From contig JASFXZ010000032.1 in assembly GCA_032209605.1 (NCBI GenBank), forward strand, positions 5,085,722-5,149,721: a DNA stretch of 64,000 nt, given 5' to 3'. The DNA is from Mactromeris polynyma. Lineage: Eukaryota > Mollusca > Bivalvia > Venerida > Mactridae. The notes beneath the pieces are model-generated. The model did not search any database. It was not told where the DNA came from and worked only from the letters and a program-made list of their open reading frames with translations. Shown here piece by piece: positions 1 to 15,000 of this stretch (its first letter is position 1; the number at the start of each line of letters is the position of its first letter). The translations under genes were made by a program, and so were the position numbers.

Positions 1-96
1 GAACAGACAGACAGACAGATACAAAGAGAGATTTTCGGACAGACAAAGGTTACCATACAAAATTGTAAAGTGAATATTTGACAGATGTTAACTCAC

Positions 97-3000
97 CGAA
101 ATATCCAGATTATTTTGTATCAGAGTTTTCACCGTCGGGTTACAATACACATATAAGGTACTCTTTCCTTCCTGTGAAAACTTCAACATGTTTGGTAGTG
201 GGTTAGTTTTCTTCACATCAAACAGCTCCCTAGATAAATACAAACACAAGTTATACTATTAAATACACAACAATAAGCATAGTGATCAAATGGTAGGACC
301 CCCAACTCCTGATACAAAGGTTATGAGTTCAAGTCTGACATTTGGTGGGGTTTGATCAATAACTTCACAATTACTAAATTTGGCACGAGTTCTGGTTAGC
401 AACCCAAGAAACAGTCATTGAGAGTGATCAGTATAAGCTGTAACATATTTTTTTACAATCAAAGTAAAATCCTAAGTTGAAATTAAATTAAACCAAACTT
501 TAAAGTCAGTTTACTCAACGACTAGCACTAATATTTGCTACCATATGTGATAGAAAGAGGGTATATTGCAAAATTAACTTTTTGCAACCACCATCAATAC
601 TTGAAGTAGTGATAAATGAAACATCAATAATATAAGACCATCATTGGTTCTCGAGAAAGTTGGTCTAAGTTACAAAGGGGGTCTGATTCCTGAGTGAAAA
701 TGTTGAAAAACTAGTCAGTGAAAATACAGTCAATTTAAAGAGGTGGTCTCAATGTTGAGGTGGTCCTTACGGGAGGCCTAACTATATGTCAAATATATAT
801 CCACAGTAAGGAACACGATTCAGACTTACTTATATTGCACCCATGCTGCGTCGTCAGGTTTCACGTCCTCATACTTTGCTGACTGTTCTAAGAGTTTCTT
901 ACTCAACCAGTTAGGAATACATCTGAAAAGAAGGAATATATCAAAACTCTACGCCTTATGTTTTTGGACTAGAGGATTTTCAAAGTACATAATTCCAGTT
1001 CCTGTGACATATTTTTTGGCAGACTGGAATGATATATGCAACTTTGAAAGAGGCCCCACAGGGATCATTCCTTCCTGGGATGTTCGGACAAAATCCATAA
1101 TGCAGTTTAGGAGGAGATGACGTTTAAAGAAAATGTAAGCGCATGAATGACAGCCAAATTTTCGAGCTCCGGTGAACTAAAAACCATACTTTACTACTAT
1201 TTCTGAGTGTAGAGTTTTCTAAACAGTATTGCAATTAGACAAGAGGCAATAAAGAACAAGTTAAGGTGGTAAATAATAGGGACAGGCAGGTAATCAATCA
1301 ATGAATGTATAACAGCCCTAATAAACAAGGGCACCATATATGGATGCAGACGCTTGGTACCTTATCATGGGGACTTATACTTTCTCAGAATCTGAGCTAA
1401 ATGCAGTATCTAACAGTTTTGTGGAAGCAGATACTGATGCAGATAACAATCACGTTATAACAAAAGCTTTTCATATTTCAGAACAAAAACCTAAAAAAAC
1501 AGCTTTCGAGATCTTCACCCGAACAAAAAAAATCACTAATGTGACGCAACAGAAAAACTTACGAGCGAGATATTTTCATTGGAGCCAGTTCATACCGGCT
1601 GCAATCTGTATTTACATTGGTTGCGAGTTTCTCATCGGTACACTCAGTTGACCATTCAATCTCTGATACCACCACATTGACATCGACTCGTATCGGCAAT
1701 GTGTACGGACACTTCTTCTTTCCGTCTTCTTCCATTTCTTCTGGTTCCTTCTTCACTGCTCCAGCAACTTCCATTTCTGTAAAACCGGTCATAGTTACTT
1801 AATTATCACACATCAAGTCAGCACAGCTGTGTTTGGAGATTTTCTCTGTTATTTGCAGTATTTCAGGCGGTTACTTGAACCAGTGTTCCTGGGTTACTAC
1901 CCAGTACTAACCTGTTCTTTCACAAGGAACTGAACACTTGTCCACACGAATAAGAGATGAAGGAAAAACGAATTTTGATGTGCTAGCTTCAGGTAAACGA
2001 CTGAGAAGATACGCCTCACCCATGGGTCAAACGTTCAGGAGAGCATATTACCAACTGAGCGATCCATGTCGAAATTTTGTTGAGATGGAATTATACTTTA
2101 TATCCAGTTGGCCTTGCTTTAGCGTGCTTCTAAAATACTAAATACTTATATGCATTAGTTTGAAATCTCTTGCTAGCTAATACCAAAATGACCATGCACA
2201 TTTTGAAAACTATAAAATGTAAACTGTAAGACTTCAGATGAAACAAATAGCTGTCTGACTAACTCCTATGTCAGTGTACTTACCTTCTTCTTCCTGCCAT
2301 GGAAGGGGTCCAGTTTTGGTAAATACTGCCACAAAGAACGCACCAGTGTCATTGTCATGTGGCATCACTCTCAAACTGTAGAATAAAAAGTACATGTATA
2401 TAGTACATTTTGATTCCTCTGGTTCTGAATCAGAATAGGATTCAACAATATTGTTAGGAAGTAATTTAATGAAAAATTGAAAAGTAAATAAGTACAATTG
2501 ACTTCAATAACTGTAATAGATCAGTCGAGCTAAGAATTAGATTTAAAAGTCACATACCATCTGTCAAGGTTGAAAGTAGAAATGTCTGTTTTTGGAGGAA
2601 ACAAACTCTCTTCATTTTCTTTTTGGAACCAGAGAGGACTTGATTCAAACGTCTCATAGAACACCAAGCCTTGACTCATAACCTGTAACAATGAATATAT
2701 ACAACCTGATTCTTCAATATACAATGTAATATACAACATTCTGGATTGCTAAGTTCCTAAACGTCAGCTCAAGTGTTACGTCTCATTTTGCAAAAACAAT
2801 TCAAAAAGCTGTTTTTGTTTGCCTAGTATCAAAACACTGTAAAGATCTGAAGCATATTGAGTCTCTATTAACTGAGATATGAACTAAATTAGAAATTTTG
2901 ACATTTAGCAGTAGCCTCCAAAAAATGTTGAGGTACATTTTTGAACACATTGGCAAAAACTGAGCATTTTTTTATATTTTATTTCATTTATCAATCATAC

Positions 3001-6000
3001 TATGACGTGCCGACAGAATCGTCAAACCATACAGGTGTCAAACAACGAATCCAGACCATGGTTACCATTATCATAGTCACTACTCTTAAATGAATGTGTC
3101 TTTAAGATTTTTTTTTTGTAATATACATTCTCCAAACATGACCATTCAAATGCCTAGCATGACATACGACTATCAATCATATATCGAAATTAACAGTTGG
3201 CTTCCTGAAACCAGTTGTCTCCCCCCTACATACCAACAACCACCATAGACACCAGCTCCCTTCTCGATACCTGAAACCAGCTGCCCCCGTCTTAGATATT
3301 TTGGGAACCAGCTGTGCCCCCTAGATATCGAAAACCTTTTTCACCCTTAGATGCCAGAAACCACTTGGCCCCTAGATAGACCCGAAACCTTAATCCCAAT
3401 TTTGAAACCTTTGTAACTTCAACAAAACTGTATCAAATGGTAATACATATTTCTTCATTTCAACATCAAAAAGTTGTAAACTCTTTAAGATGGAAATGTT
3501 TTCCCTTTCAGGTGTTTGAAAATAAATATATGGTATAAATAACATATGGAAAATGAAAAACATCACAATATTAAATGTTCAGGTAACCTAGAAAACTATG
3601 CTGTACTAGCACAGAAAGACATACCAACAGTTTTCATCACCATGGTTACCAGTAATGTTTGTGTCATTGTTGTTAACATGACAGCACGGTTACCAATGTA
3701 TGTATGTAAGCAATTATTAGTACAACATAGATCATGTACAGGCATAGTATCCTCAACATGTCATAGAGGAAAATTATCATAATAACAACATGTAGTTCAA
3801 TGCAAAGAGTAACCAGTGTTTTCCAGCATAATCACATTCAGAGCAAGTTTGATAGGTAAGCACATAAATTATGCTCTATAAAACCCGCCGACAATAAAAT
3901 ATTACAGATGGCAAGATACATTCTGCCGACTGAATATGACAACACGAGCTCTAAACATCGTGGAATACCAACAAAAGTTGACCGACATCAATAAGCCAAC
4001 ATACTCTTTTACAAATTCTACCTTCAAAGGTGACAGAAAACCAATGAACGACAATATTACATGAATGCATCGATATACATTCATAACACATGAATGTGGT
4101 CAAAGCTTCAGTAACAGTAATATTTGTAACCATGCACAAATTTACCCCACCACCATGTGACTGGCAAAGGCCTAAGTAAGGTTTTATGATATGAATAACA
4201 ATCATGTTCCCAGTGACAAATCCCTTATGACCCCTATTTCAAACTGGTCAGGTGACGTGAGAAGGAATGGGACAACACATCGAATCCAAGCACCAGTCAC
4301 ATGTCATTTCAAAAGGCGCACATAACATGCAATTTTGAACAAGGAACAATTTGCAATATAATGACTGGTCCACCCTGACTTTTCCACTAATACACTTCCT
4401 TGCTTAAAATTTGCCAAATTACTAAAATATTTGGCCAACTCTTAAATGTAGGCAATTCATTGTGTTTTTGTGTTTAAATGAATAGGAATTCAAATTGACG
4501 GATTCCTCTTAAATGTAGGCAATTCATTGTGTTTTTGTGTTTAAATGAATAGGAATTCAAATTGACGGATTCCTCTTAAATGTAGGCAATTCATTGTGTT
4601 TTGGTGTTGAAATGAATCAGAATTCAAACTGATGCATTCCTCTTATTCGTAAAAGGTATGCAGATGTGCAATATCATAGTTATAGAGCCGTACACTTGTG
4701 TAATAAATTGTGATATAACCTTGTATCATCAATATGTGGGAATGATATGTCTACTAAAGAGTGTGAGAGTGGAGAGGCAAATGAAGAGAACTATGATGCC
4801 AATTATGATGTCACTTTCTTCACAGCAAGTCAATCACAGATGTAGTTATCTTCAAAAGGCACTGAGTATAAATGCTATATGTCAGAGTGTGGGTAAATGA
4901 ATACAATTTTCATTGTTTACTTTTGGGTGGGGGGGGATGGTTCAACACATTTTTTTTTACCAGTGTTTCAGTTTTATGCAATAATAATCACAATATGACA
5001 AAGGTTTAAAAACATCAGTAGGTACCACTATAAAGTAAAGTACAAGATTATGTCAAACATATCTACGCTTGTTCTGAAGTGTCTGCATTACAGACATGCT
5101 AGTATCCTATTACCTTCGTCGGGATCATATATATGTAACCATATCATAGACAAAGCAACAATGTGACCTTTGAGAGGAAATCCACATGTTTTCCACAAAC
5201 TTCATCGTTAAATCTAAAAAGAACTCCATAGCTGTTCAAAGGATAACTGTTTAAGTGTGGGAGGGTGGGCGACTGAGTTACCCAGGAAACTGCAACACTT
5301 CAATATTTGTCTCATGTAAGGAATCACCAAATATCGCGCGCCTCAACATTCAATGTGACAAGGACGATGATTTCGCTTAAATTGACACTTCCGTAAGTAT
5401 AGTCGAGTATGGGGACTGTTGAAAATCATGTCCCCCTCTACCCCTGATTTTCTTCAGGGTTTTTCGCGTCTCCCGAGACCAGTCTGAATGGGCTACAAAG
5501 TCAGACTATCTGACAAGTCTGGTAATATCCAAGGCATGAGTATGGTGAGCTTCAAGATGTGTAGTAAACCAACCCTTCATCATCATTTGATGCAAGTTGA
5601 CCATCTTCTAATAATCTTCACTGACCAATAAACTTGTAACTGTGTCATCAAACAAGATCTATGTACTGTACATAATTATATCAATGTCCAGACATAAGTT
5701 ATGTCTTCATAATGGAGAATTTTAACCTGATACAACATCCATACAAAAATCAATAATAACCATTTTTAATGGGTCAATTCTATCTTTTAATGGGATTCTA
5801 CTAATTTGTAATGGGATATAACTGATTTTTAATGGGACCAAATAAATTTTAACGGGAAAATACTAATTTTCAATAGGAAACTTCTGATTTTAATGGGAAA
5901 CTTCTGATTTTTAATGGGAAACTTCTGATTTTAAATGGGAAACTTCTGATTTTAATGGGGGTATTAAAAACTGGATATCACCATTGTGATACAGCACATA

Positions 6001-9000
6001 GTAAACATATATCATATGAATGGATGATACATATAATAAACAAATCTATGTTTTGATGTCTGAATAGTGTACAAGTGAAGAAATGACCATTGTTTGCCGT
6101 GTCGACTGTATTCTTTTACATGACATGTTGTACATTAAGTATGTTAACACAATTTGATGTTTTTTTTGTCTTTTAACATTGTGAATGATGATACAAAAAT
6201 TACTGTGGGTGACAGGATGCTGTAACCATTTGTCATAAAAAAATTACACTCATTAAAAGTCACCACAATATCGCAATGCTGCATGTAAATAAATTCAAAA
6301 TTTTCGATGTTCTGACATATGGAACTACTTTGTCTCACATTTGAATAAAATAACATATTAAGTGAACAGTAAAAATTTAATTTTGGTTGAAATCCATGAC
6401 AAAAAATGTTTCTTAACTAATAATATTACTTAATTAAACAGAATTGAATGTAAGTGAATTAATTACTTAAACTATTACATCTGACTGAAAAAAAACCAGG
6501 AAAAAATGCTTCAGTGATATTATTTTGTGTTTACAAATACAACTTTACCTCCTGGAATACAAGTGTGCTGCTGCATTTCTATGGAGACAGGTGTACTAGA
6601 AAACAAATTGAACATAATAATGTATGCACAGTTTTTATACATATTATCAGATAAATGTAGTCATTTCAGGCGACTGGATCTAGATAAATGTCAAAATATA
6701 CATAAATTGCAACAACTGAAAAGTTATGAAAATTTCAAACTCCTAAATAAATATGATATAAAAAGATTTTGTTAAAAAAATGATGTTTTTAAACCCACTC
6801 ATTTCATATTTTCTGTATATTTAGCAATTTTATGAATTTTTTTCTTAGAATTTCTGCACCTTACACAATTACAAATATTTTGACATAAATCTAGAAGGTT
6901 TAACTTTTAAACATCGGTTCTTGGTGTTGGATTATAAGAAATGAGGCCAAGCGTCAAATTCATTTCATCTATATTCTTACAACTTTGACATCGGGCTGTA
7001 TAAAAGTGTTTTCTCATAAGAGGATTCATTTAAATATAACATATACAAATATAATGAAATATGTGAAAGTTATAATGTCATGTGATAAACAAGTGCACCA
7101 GCAGTGGATGTAGATGCTCGTCTGATGGTATGTTATCATTCGTACTTACACGTCCACAGAAACTGTGATGAAAATTTTTGTGAACCAAGATGACAATCTA
7201 GCTATGACAAAAGCAGTCTCCATGATAATTATTTTGAAGGACTTGCCCATTCGGGCAGCCAGCTTGCAATTTCCACTTGCCCGAATAAAATTAACAGCAC
7301 GGTCAAAATAACGAAGAAACATGATGTTTTGATGGTTGTTTTGATTTGTTAAATCGGAAACGAAGACTGGTAACATCAGTTTTTGTGACAGCTTGGATAA
7401 AAGCTAGTCAGACCTGACCATGAACACAATATGCCCGTTTGGGCAGACAAAATGGATTTTTTAATTGTCCGATGGTAATTAAACTTGTTCGGGCAAGTGG
7501 GTTATCGTGAAGACTGCAATAGGTCTTCTTGATTTCACAACAGACAAGTTAAAATGCCTTACTGATGAAAATAAATACATTAAAGTCAGAAATTAATATA
7601 AATATTACAAAATAAAATGTAGTGTAAGTCAATGTAGCCAATGCGTTTAGGCTGAACTGGCCAAAATAGAAACCAAACCAGTCAGCTAGGGGGTCCAGGG
7701 ATAAAAAAACCTCAACTGTTGCTAATTTGAACCAGCCTAAATGTCATTTGAACTGACAATTTCTTAAGATTGACAACAATGACAAGTGACTTCAAATGTT
7801 TCTCAATAACAAACATTCAAAATGAAAAAAACAGAAAGCTTTATATTGTCAGGATACAATAAACATAAACTCTCACAATCTTTTATCAATTAGGACATGG
7901 GGTATAACAAAACTAATTGTCTCGGTGAGTTACTCGTTTATTAGCAATTATAATTCATGAGTATAACAAAACAAGCCATGTAACTAAGGCCTTGTATATA
8001 CCGGTGAACTAGACTTAAACAAACAAGTCTAGGATATATACACATCTATCTAGAAGTCTGTAGCTGCAAGATCTTTCCTCTTTAACCTTGCTTCAAACAA
8101 ATCCATGTCCATTAAAGTAACAGTATTGGAAATGACCACATCTTTAATTCAGGCGCTTCATGCAGTATAAGAGTATGTCACATGACAGTAGTGTTCCATA
8201 TACGGGTATGTCACATGACAGTAGTGTTCCATATACGTGTATGTCACATGACAGTGGTGCTCCATATAAGGGTATGTCACATGACAGAAGTGTTCCGTAT
8301 AAGGGGATGTCACATGACAGTAGTGCTCCGTATATGGGGATGTCACATGACAGTACTTTGTGTTCCATATAAGGGGATGTCACATGACAGTGGTGCTCCA
8401 TATAAGGGTATGTCACATGACAGAAGTGTTCCGTATAAGGGGATGTCACATGACAGTAGTGCTCCGTATATGGGGATGTCACATGACAGTAGTGTTCCAT
8501 ATAAGGGGATGTCACATGACAGTAGTGTTCCGTATAAGGGGATGTCACATGACAGTAGTGCTCCGTATAAGAGAATTTACATCATAGTAGCGCTCCGTAT
8601 AAGGGGATGTCACATGACAGTAGTACTCCATATAAGGGGATGTCAGGTGACAGTAACTCCAATCACTATCATAGGATCATACCCATGCACCGTTTATTGA
8701 TCATAATACAAGTTGATTCAGCGACATGAGGTGTACTCTTACAGGGAGTATCTTTACACCAAAACAATTGAGGAAAGCTCAATATAAAGGAATTAAATCC
8801 AACATACCCATGAACTGGAAGGTGATTCGCACACCCAGTCAAGCTTCACAGGTATAGGCTAAACAACGCCACCAAATAAAGTTGAACGATTTCGCATAAT
8901 AAGAGATGTTGACTGTTCAACCCATGTATTAGTAAGATGTCGATGAAAGACAGGGGATACCCATAAGAATGACTTGTATCCCCTGAGAATGAGTTTCACT

Positions 9001-12000
9001 ATAATGACTATTACAGGGGTTCCATTTGACCCTTGATTTGACCGCTGGAATTTCCAAAAAGCCACATTTTGACCCTTAGGATTTTGGCTGAAGGGTCAAT
9101 TTTTCTCTAAATTGTGGGTATTTTGCCTATAAGATGGTAAAATTGGGTCTAAAATTATCAAAATGACCCTTGAGATTCAGCAACTAGTGGAACCCCTGTT
9201 CTTACATATTTTTATCACAGAATACTAACTTGGATCACTACCATAAGACATCAGCTCATCTCCATATAGAACAATAGATGACTGACCATATAATAAACAG
9301 ATCAAAACACAACCTGAAGCTCATTCAAGATCCCAAGTTCTAAGATGACCACTAAACAATATGAAGGGTCAACCTTGTGTTTTATTACATTCTAAGCTTT
9401 TATGTTTAGGGCATAAAACTCCATGGTTTAAATCCACATAAACCTGATCAGAAGTTATATGTGAGTTTGATATTTCAGGAAAAAATAGCCAGAATTATCA
9501 AACAAAAAACTGAGTGTTACAGTCAGTTTTATAAGCACCAGTTAAACAACGGTTTCCGTGATGTTTGACAACACCAATTGACCTGAATCATTAAAAGAGT
9601 AATGCATGTTGACTTACCACCATGCATCACAAAGTCAGCTCAAAGGAAAATAGAAAAGACTGTGACCATGTGTAAGCATTTTGTGGCTTTTTAAGCACAT
9701 ATACATTTCATTGAGAATGTACCAGACAGAATGTTTTCCATATTTAATACAATGACCAGAGAATGCGGTGTCTATGAAATCTTACCTTCCAGGTAGACAT
9801 GCCTGGTCGCACGTGGAAGTCTGGCAATCTACTCTTCACATCCACAAGCTCCAGAGCTGTCAAAATAAATAAGGAACTTTATTAGAGGAAAGTTTCAACA
9901 TCATACATCTAGATTTACATGAAAAAGAAAATAGTGAAGTCAACACGTAGTCATTTACAAGGCATGGTAACTCAAGTTTCGTAGCAACATCCTTGGTAAA
10001 TAGGTAAACTCAAGATTCTCACTTAAGCTTAGTGCTTAAGTAAGTTGAGAAGCAACTTTGAAATGTTAAGTTTATGTCGTTATCAATAGATCTCAGTTAT
10101 TTAGAATAGCTAGAAACAGAAACCATTGCTTTTACTTTAATTTATACACTCAAGTTTCATCGGGTTTAACGCCGTTTCTCAACGATATTTCAGTTATATA
10201 CGGCGGCCGGTTCACCTAACCAGTTTTTCCTGGACTGAATTCTTACCAGTGCTAACTTACCCTTCCACAAGGAGCCGGCAACATGTGGAGGAAAATCTAC
10301 ATTTTTGTCAATTTTTCATGGAAGGGTATGACCGGGAATCGAACCCAGATCGCCGGGTTACAAGTCCAGCGCACTAACCACTGGACCACGGCCGCGGCTC
10401 TTTAAAGCAGTATTACTTTATAAGAATGTATTCACAAAGAAACTTTGCAATTTTGTCAAGTTTCATTCGACAAATTCAGTAAGGTTAGACTCTAGCAAAT
10501 ACATACCTGGAGCTTCGGCAAGAATGGCCGATACCACAGCTTCGTTTTCGATTGGATTCATGGAGCTGGTACAGTATACAAGTTGTCCATTAAGTTCCAG
10601 CAGCTCAACACCTCGACGTAACATTGCCTTCAAATCTCTGTAACACAATCAAAAACAATACACTTAGAATACACCGTTACACCAACTCATTTCATGTCAA
10701 TAACTAGAGCTTGCTTTTGAAAAAGTGTATGCATACTCCCTAACCACCAGCTCACCTTGACATGATGCACACACAGGACCTTCTTTCAATGAAATCGACG
10801 ATAACAAGATATTATAGACGAAAAGCAAAGATATTACCAAATTTGTTAATTTTCATCATTGAATGGACATAACTCTGCCAATAACAATTCTTCACAATAT
10901 GCAAAATTTGAATAAATTCCATAAAATTTCAGCGAAATCCAATCAGGATTTATAGATGAAAATCAATAACCAAATTTGTCCATTTATCGAGACTCAGGGG
11001 ACATAACGCTGCTTACCCATTTTTCAAGACTCAAGGGACATGACTCTGCTTGCCAATTTTTCAAGACTCAAGGCACATAACTGCTTGCCCATTTTTCACA
11101 ACTCAAGGGACATAACTCTGCTTGTCTATTTTTCATGTCTCAAGGGACATGACTCTGCTTGCCCATTTATCACAACTCAAGGGACATAACTCTGCTTGCC
11201 CATTTATCACAACTCAAGGGACATAACTCTGCTTGCCCATTTTTCAAGACTCAAGGGACATAAATCTGTTTGCCCATTTTTCATAACTCAAGGGACATAA
11301 CTCCTCCAAAATGAACCTACTTGTGGCTTCTCTGTGCTTTGGTAACATTCCATCCAGCTTTCAACTTCTTTATACTCCGCATGAGACCATCATCACTACA
11401 ATAAAAGCCATGTTTTGGTGAGTAAAATAAGCTCAAATAAGTAGAAGTAAACACGAATTGTTGATAATACAGGGGAAATAATGAGCAGAGACAAAAATGG
11501 ACGAATTCTATTAAAACTCAAGGATTTACCTGATAACACTAGACAAAATTATTTTCACATATACATGATATTTGCCAAAATACTGACAATTCCTAACATG
11601 AATCCGAGTTAGTGGCGGACAGTGATTAGATACTGAGTTAGCTACTAGGTAGTTAAAACACTGGCGAATCAAACAGAGTTGATATCCAACCACTTGAGTA
11701 ACAGCAGTCAAGAGTGCAAATCTCACTTACCTTGATGGAGCATCAAGAAAGATTCTATCATACAGAACTTTGCTCGCAGGTGTGTGCTGCAAAAATATGA
11801 AAAAAATCAAAAGTCATGTTGCACAATATATACATCATGCATACATTCCCTATTTAACATACTTATATACTCTTCCATAAATTAAGTGGTGTTCATTTTA
11901 TTTAAGTGTTAACATCAACAAGTCAATAGGATACATAATCCTGTTTTATTCGGTCCATGTTTTGATTTTGTGGACCAAGTTTTAAATCAACAACCAAGGA

Positions 12001-15000
12001 CCCAATTTTCATTTATACAGCAAGAAACTGTATATCTTAATACCTTTATATAAATTTATTCGAAAAAATCTTTCACGCATACAAACAAATGCAATTTACA
12101 AAATGTCACATAGTCCAGATCTAGCAGAATGACTTTGCCAAACAGAACAAGACATATGTAAAATACAGTAAAACTTCACTTAAAGACCACCTCAATAATA
12201 AGACCACACTTTTCAAGTCCATTTTGACTGTTCCACTCATTGTTCAACCTCGATATTAAGATCATCTCAATACCAAGACCAGTTTACAAGGGTCCAAAGG
12301 GTGATCTTATTATTGAGGTTTTACTGTAAGTAACAGACAAAGCAATGAGGAGATGGTAAACCTACCTCTTCAGTCATATACAGATCCGGAAACTTCTTGG
12401 CATCTTCATGAGTAAAGAAAATATTTGTTCCCTGAGACCATCGGTAGTTTATACGATAATCCAGATCGTTGGAAACCAGAAAACCATCTGTAAAATATCA
12501 ACAGAATTCTGTGTACATGTACCAGCAACACTGAACTAACTGATAACTGGGCTAGTACTAAAACAGGGGTTCCTCAAAGGTCATGTATTTTTTACTGAAT
12601 TCTACCATTTCTTACAACCAAATTACCTATAATTTAGAGAAAAAATTACCCTTTAAGCTAGAATCCTGAGGGTCAAAATGTGTGTTTTCGGAAATTCCAG
12701 GGGGTAAATGGTCAACTCCAGGGTCAAACCCCTGTAATATGTACCCAAATGAATATTTGCTTTTAAATCTCCAATCTGGCAACTATAGTTTGACTAAATA
12801 ACCCCAAATTACCCATATTTTATGATAAAATTCCACAAGATGATCGAACCACTTACCAATTCACCAAATCTTGCTACTATTAAACTTTTGAAAACTAGCA
12901 AAACTTTAGTACAAAAAGGTAACTTCTGTATACACCCTTTTAAACTTTGTTTGCAATGGTACAATTACATAAACATAATAAGTGATATGATGAGAATGCA
13001 AGGTAGTTATACACAAGTTCCACAAAACGAAATCTCTGAAAACTGATACACTTCAGGAAACTTGATCGATATATAGGTCGAGTGTAAGTCTAAGTAATGA
13101 CACAATGTTATATAACACCTTACCAGGTAGTTTTTTTGGATTGTTGCAAATTTGTTCAAGAATCTGTGTTGTTTGAAATCCTGGAGCAGAGCACATCTCC
13201 AATACCTGTTGGTTAATAAAATATTCATTTTACACAATTTGCGTACAAGCTAACAATACACAGTACATTTTAAAAACGTGCAGTTTTTGTACAGCAAAAT
13301 GTTTGTAAAGCATCATTTTATGGAACAGGATTATTTCCAGCTGTTTTTTATATTTTTCCCAAGTTGATTGCAAAAATTCCCAATAAAATTAAAAGGTTTA
13401 ATTTTGCCAAAAATTTACAAATGCTAAGAACAAAATTGTCATCAGTGTTAAATATTTGTGGAGAACATTGAGTTTCAACACTTACCTTATGATTTGGGCT
13501 GATGTCAACCAACAATGGTGGAATCATACTAGAGATGTCCTGTTTGCAAATAGCCGCCTGAAAATGATTCAATAATACACATACAACATAACACCGAATT
13601 TACAATCAATAAAACAACAGAAAAAGTGGTAAACAATGTATCGCTGTTTGAAGAATGATAATAACTCGTAGATTATGGCCATAATAATGTGATTTAATAA
13701 GTACATAAGCTTCCAATCTTTTTTGATTTAACTTACAGTGTAAGTGGATAATATTGCATGTCGAAAAGTATTTGAATTGCCGATTACAGACGTTTCATGT
13801 GCGGAAATGTTTGCGAATTGCAAAAATCACTGTGTTTATAATATCTTCACATCGTTAAAATTGCCATTAGATAATTGATGTATGCATTGATTACATGTAA
13901 GTCGCGAATTTCGCAAATTTTTCATTATATCTTTATAATGAGTTTTCTTACAAATGTAAATCATCAAAACACGCGAGCTAATTAAAATACATATTTACCG
14001 ATTTGTCTTCGGTTTGAATAAACTGACCGATCACTTTCAAGTCAGCACTCTGATGAAACGTCTTTGCATCAACATTAGCTTTCCATGCCAGCTGTTTAGG
14101 ATACCTGCATTAAAACAACAATCATAAGGCCATCTTTAAAAATTGTTAGTTTGCGGTTAGACGAGCCAGAATTAGGTAGGTCGTTTTTTTAAAATTTAGA
14201 ACTGTAATAGCTAAAAGACCAAAAAAAAAGTTCATTGATGAACCTGGAAAAATAAATAATCGCGGCATTTCATGAGTTGGTCAAGTAACTTGTGTTCTTA
14301 ATTTTGAGGTGGTATTATTATTGAGATGGTCTTTATGTGAGGTATAACAGTATACTGAAAAATGTGTCATTAAAAACTATTATTGTGAATTACACAAAAA
14401 ACATAAGAAACGCTTACCAAGGTATAGGCGACACTTCCAATGGAACGTCGTTCACTTTAACCTCCGAGACCTGTGGTAGGACGGTGTTCTTCAAAAACTC
14501 CCTAATCACCTCTGCATGTCTGTAATATGGTACAAGTGATATAATCAGTACATTTTTGTACCTATGATATGTCTTTTAAATGTAATTTTTAAGTGTTTTA
14601 AACTCATTTCGATCCGAAAATACATGTTGATTGAAAGAATATTTAGCATTTATCATTAGGTAAATTGAAAAACATCATGCAGACATTTTTTCCAGTTTTT
14701 TGGGGAAGTATGGCGGTCCTTTTGGGGAAGTTTGCATCAAGAATCACCAAATTTTAGTATTTATAAGGCTAAAATTTTAAATAATTTTATTTTTACAGAC
14801 GGGGAATTTTCTTTCCAAGTAAGGGAAAATATATAGTATGCTTTGGGCAATTGGGCCTAATATAGGCCCCAAATTTGCCATACAAAGGGCTGTCATGAAC
14901 AGTTGTTATATTGCATCCCTAAGTAAGTTCATGACATTTGAGAAATCTTACATTTTGCGTTTTTAAATGTACTGAGTATATATCTCTATTTGCTTAAGCC

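Larger units (their letters stand above)
2683..9785 (-). other. 7.1-kb intron of the NSUN2-like gene
   Basis: This is the largest intron of the gene, between the exon ending in a Ser-Thr-Trp-Lys codon run and the exon starting VMSQG. I see no exon of its own inside it. It holds a three-copy 67-bp tandem repeat (4441-4641), a decayed short-period repeat built on TTTTAATGGG (5755-5960), a 33-bp minisatellite (8160-8655) and a MITE (9014-9198). The remainder is unremarkable AT-rich sequence. Confidence 0.75.

Noticed and set aside
1340..1651. 103-codon plus-strand frame
   Set aside because: It runs antisense to the NSUN2-like exon at 1563-1797 and has no independent support.
8160..8655. CRISPR-like spacing of repeats
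   Set aside because: Units are contiguous with no unique spacers, and the genome is eukaryotic.
8144..8700. Several overlapping open frames with an 11-residue period on both strands
   Set aside because: A 33-bp minisatellite keeps every frame open; there is no start context or splice support, and it lies inside an intron.
10318..10398. tRNA-like sequence with good A and B boxes
   Set aside because: No acceptor stem can form and a SINE body follows; it is a SINE head. The same applies to 42419 and 50005.
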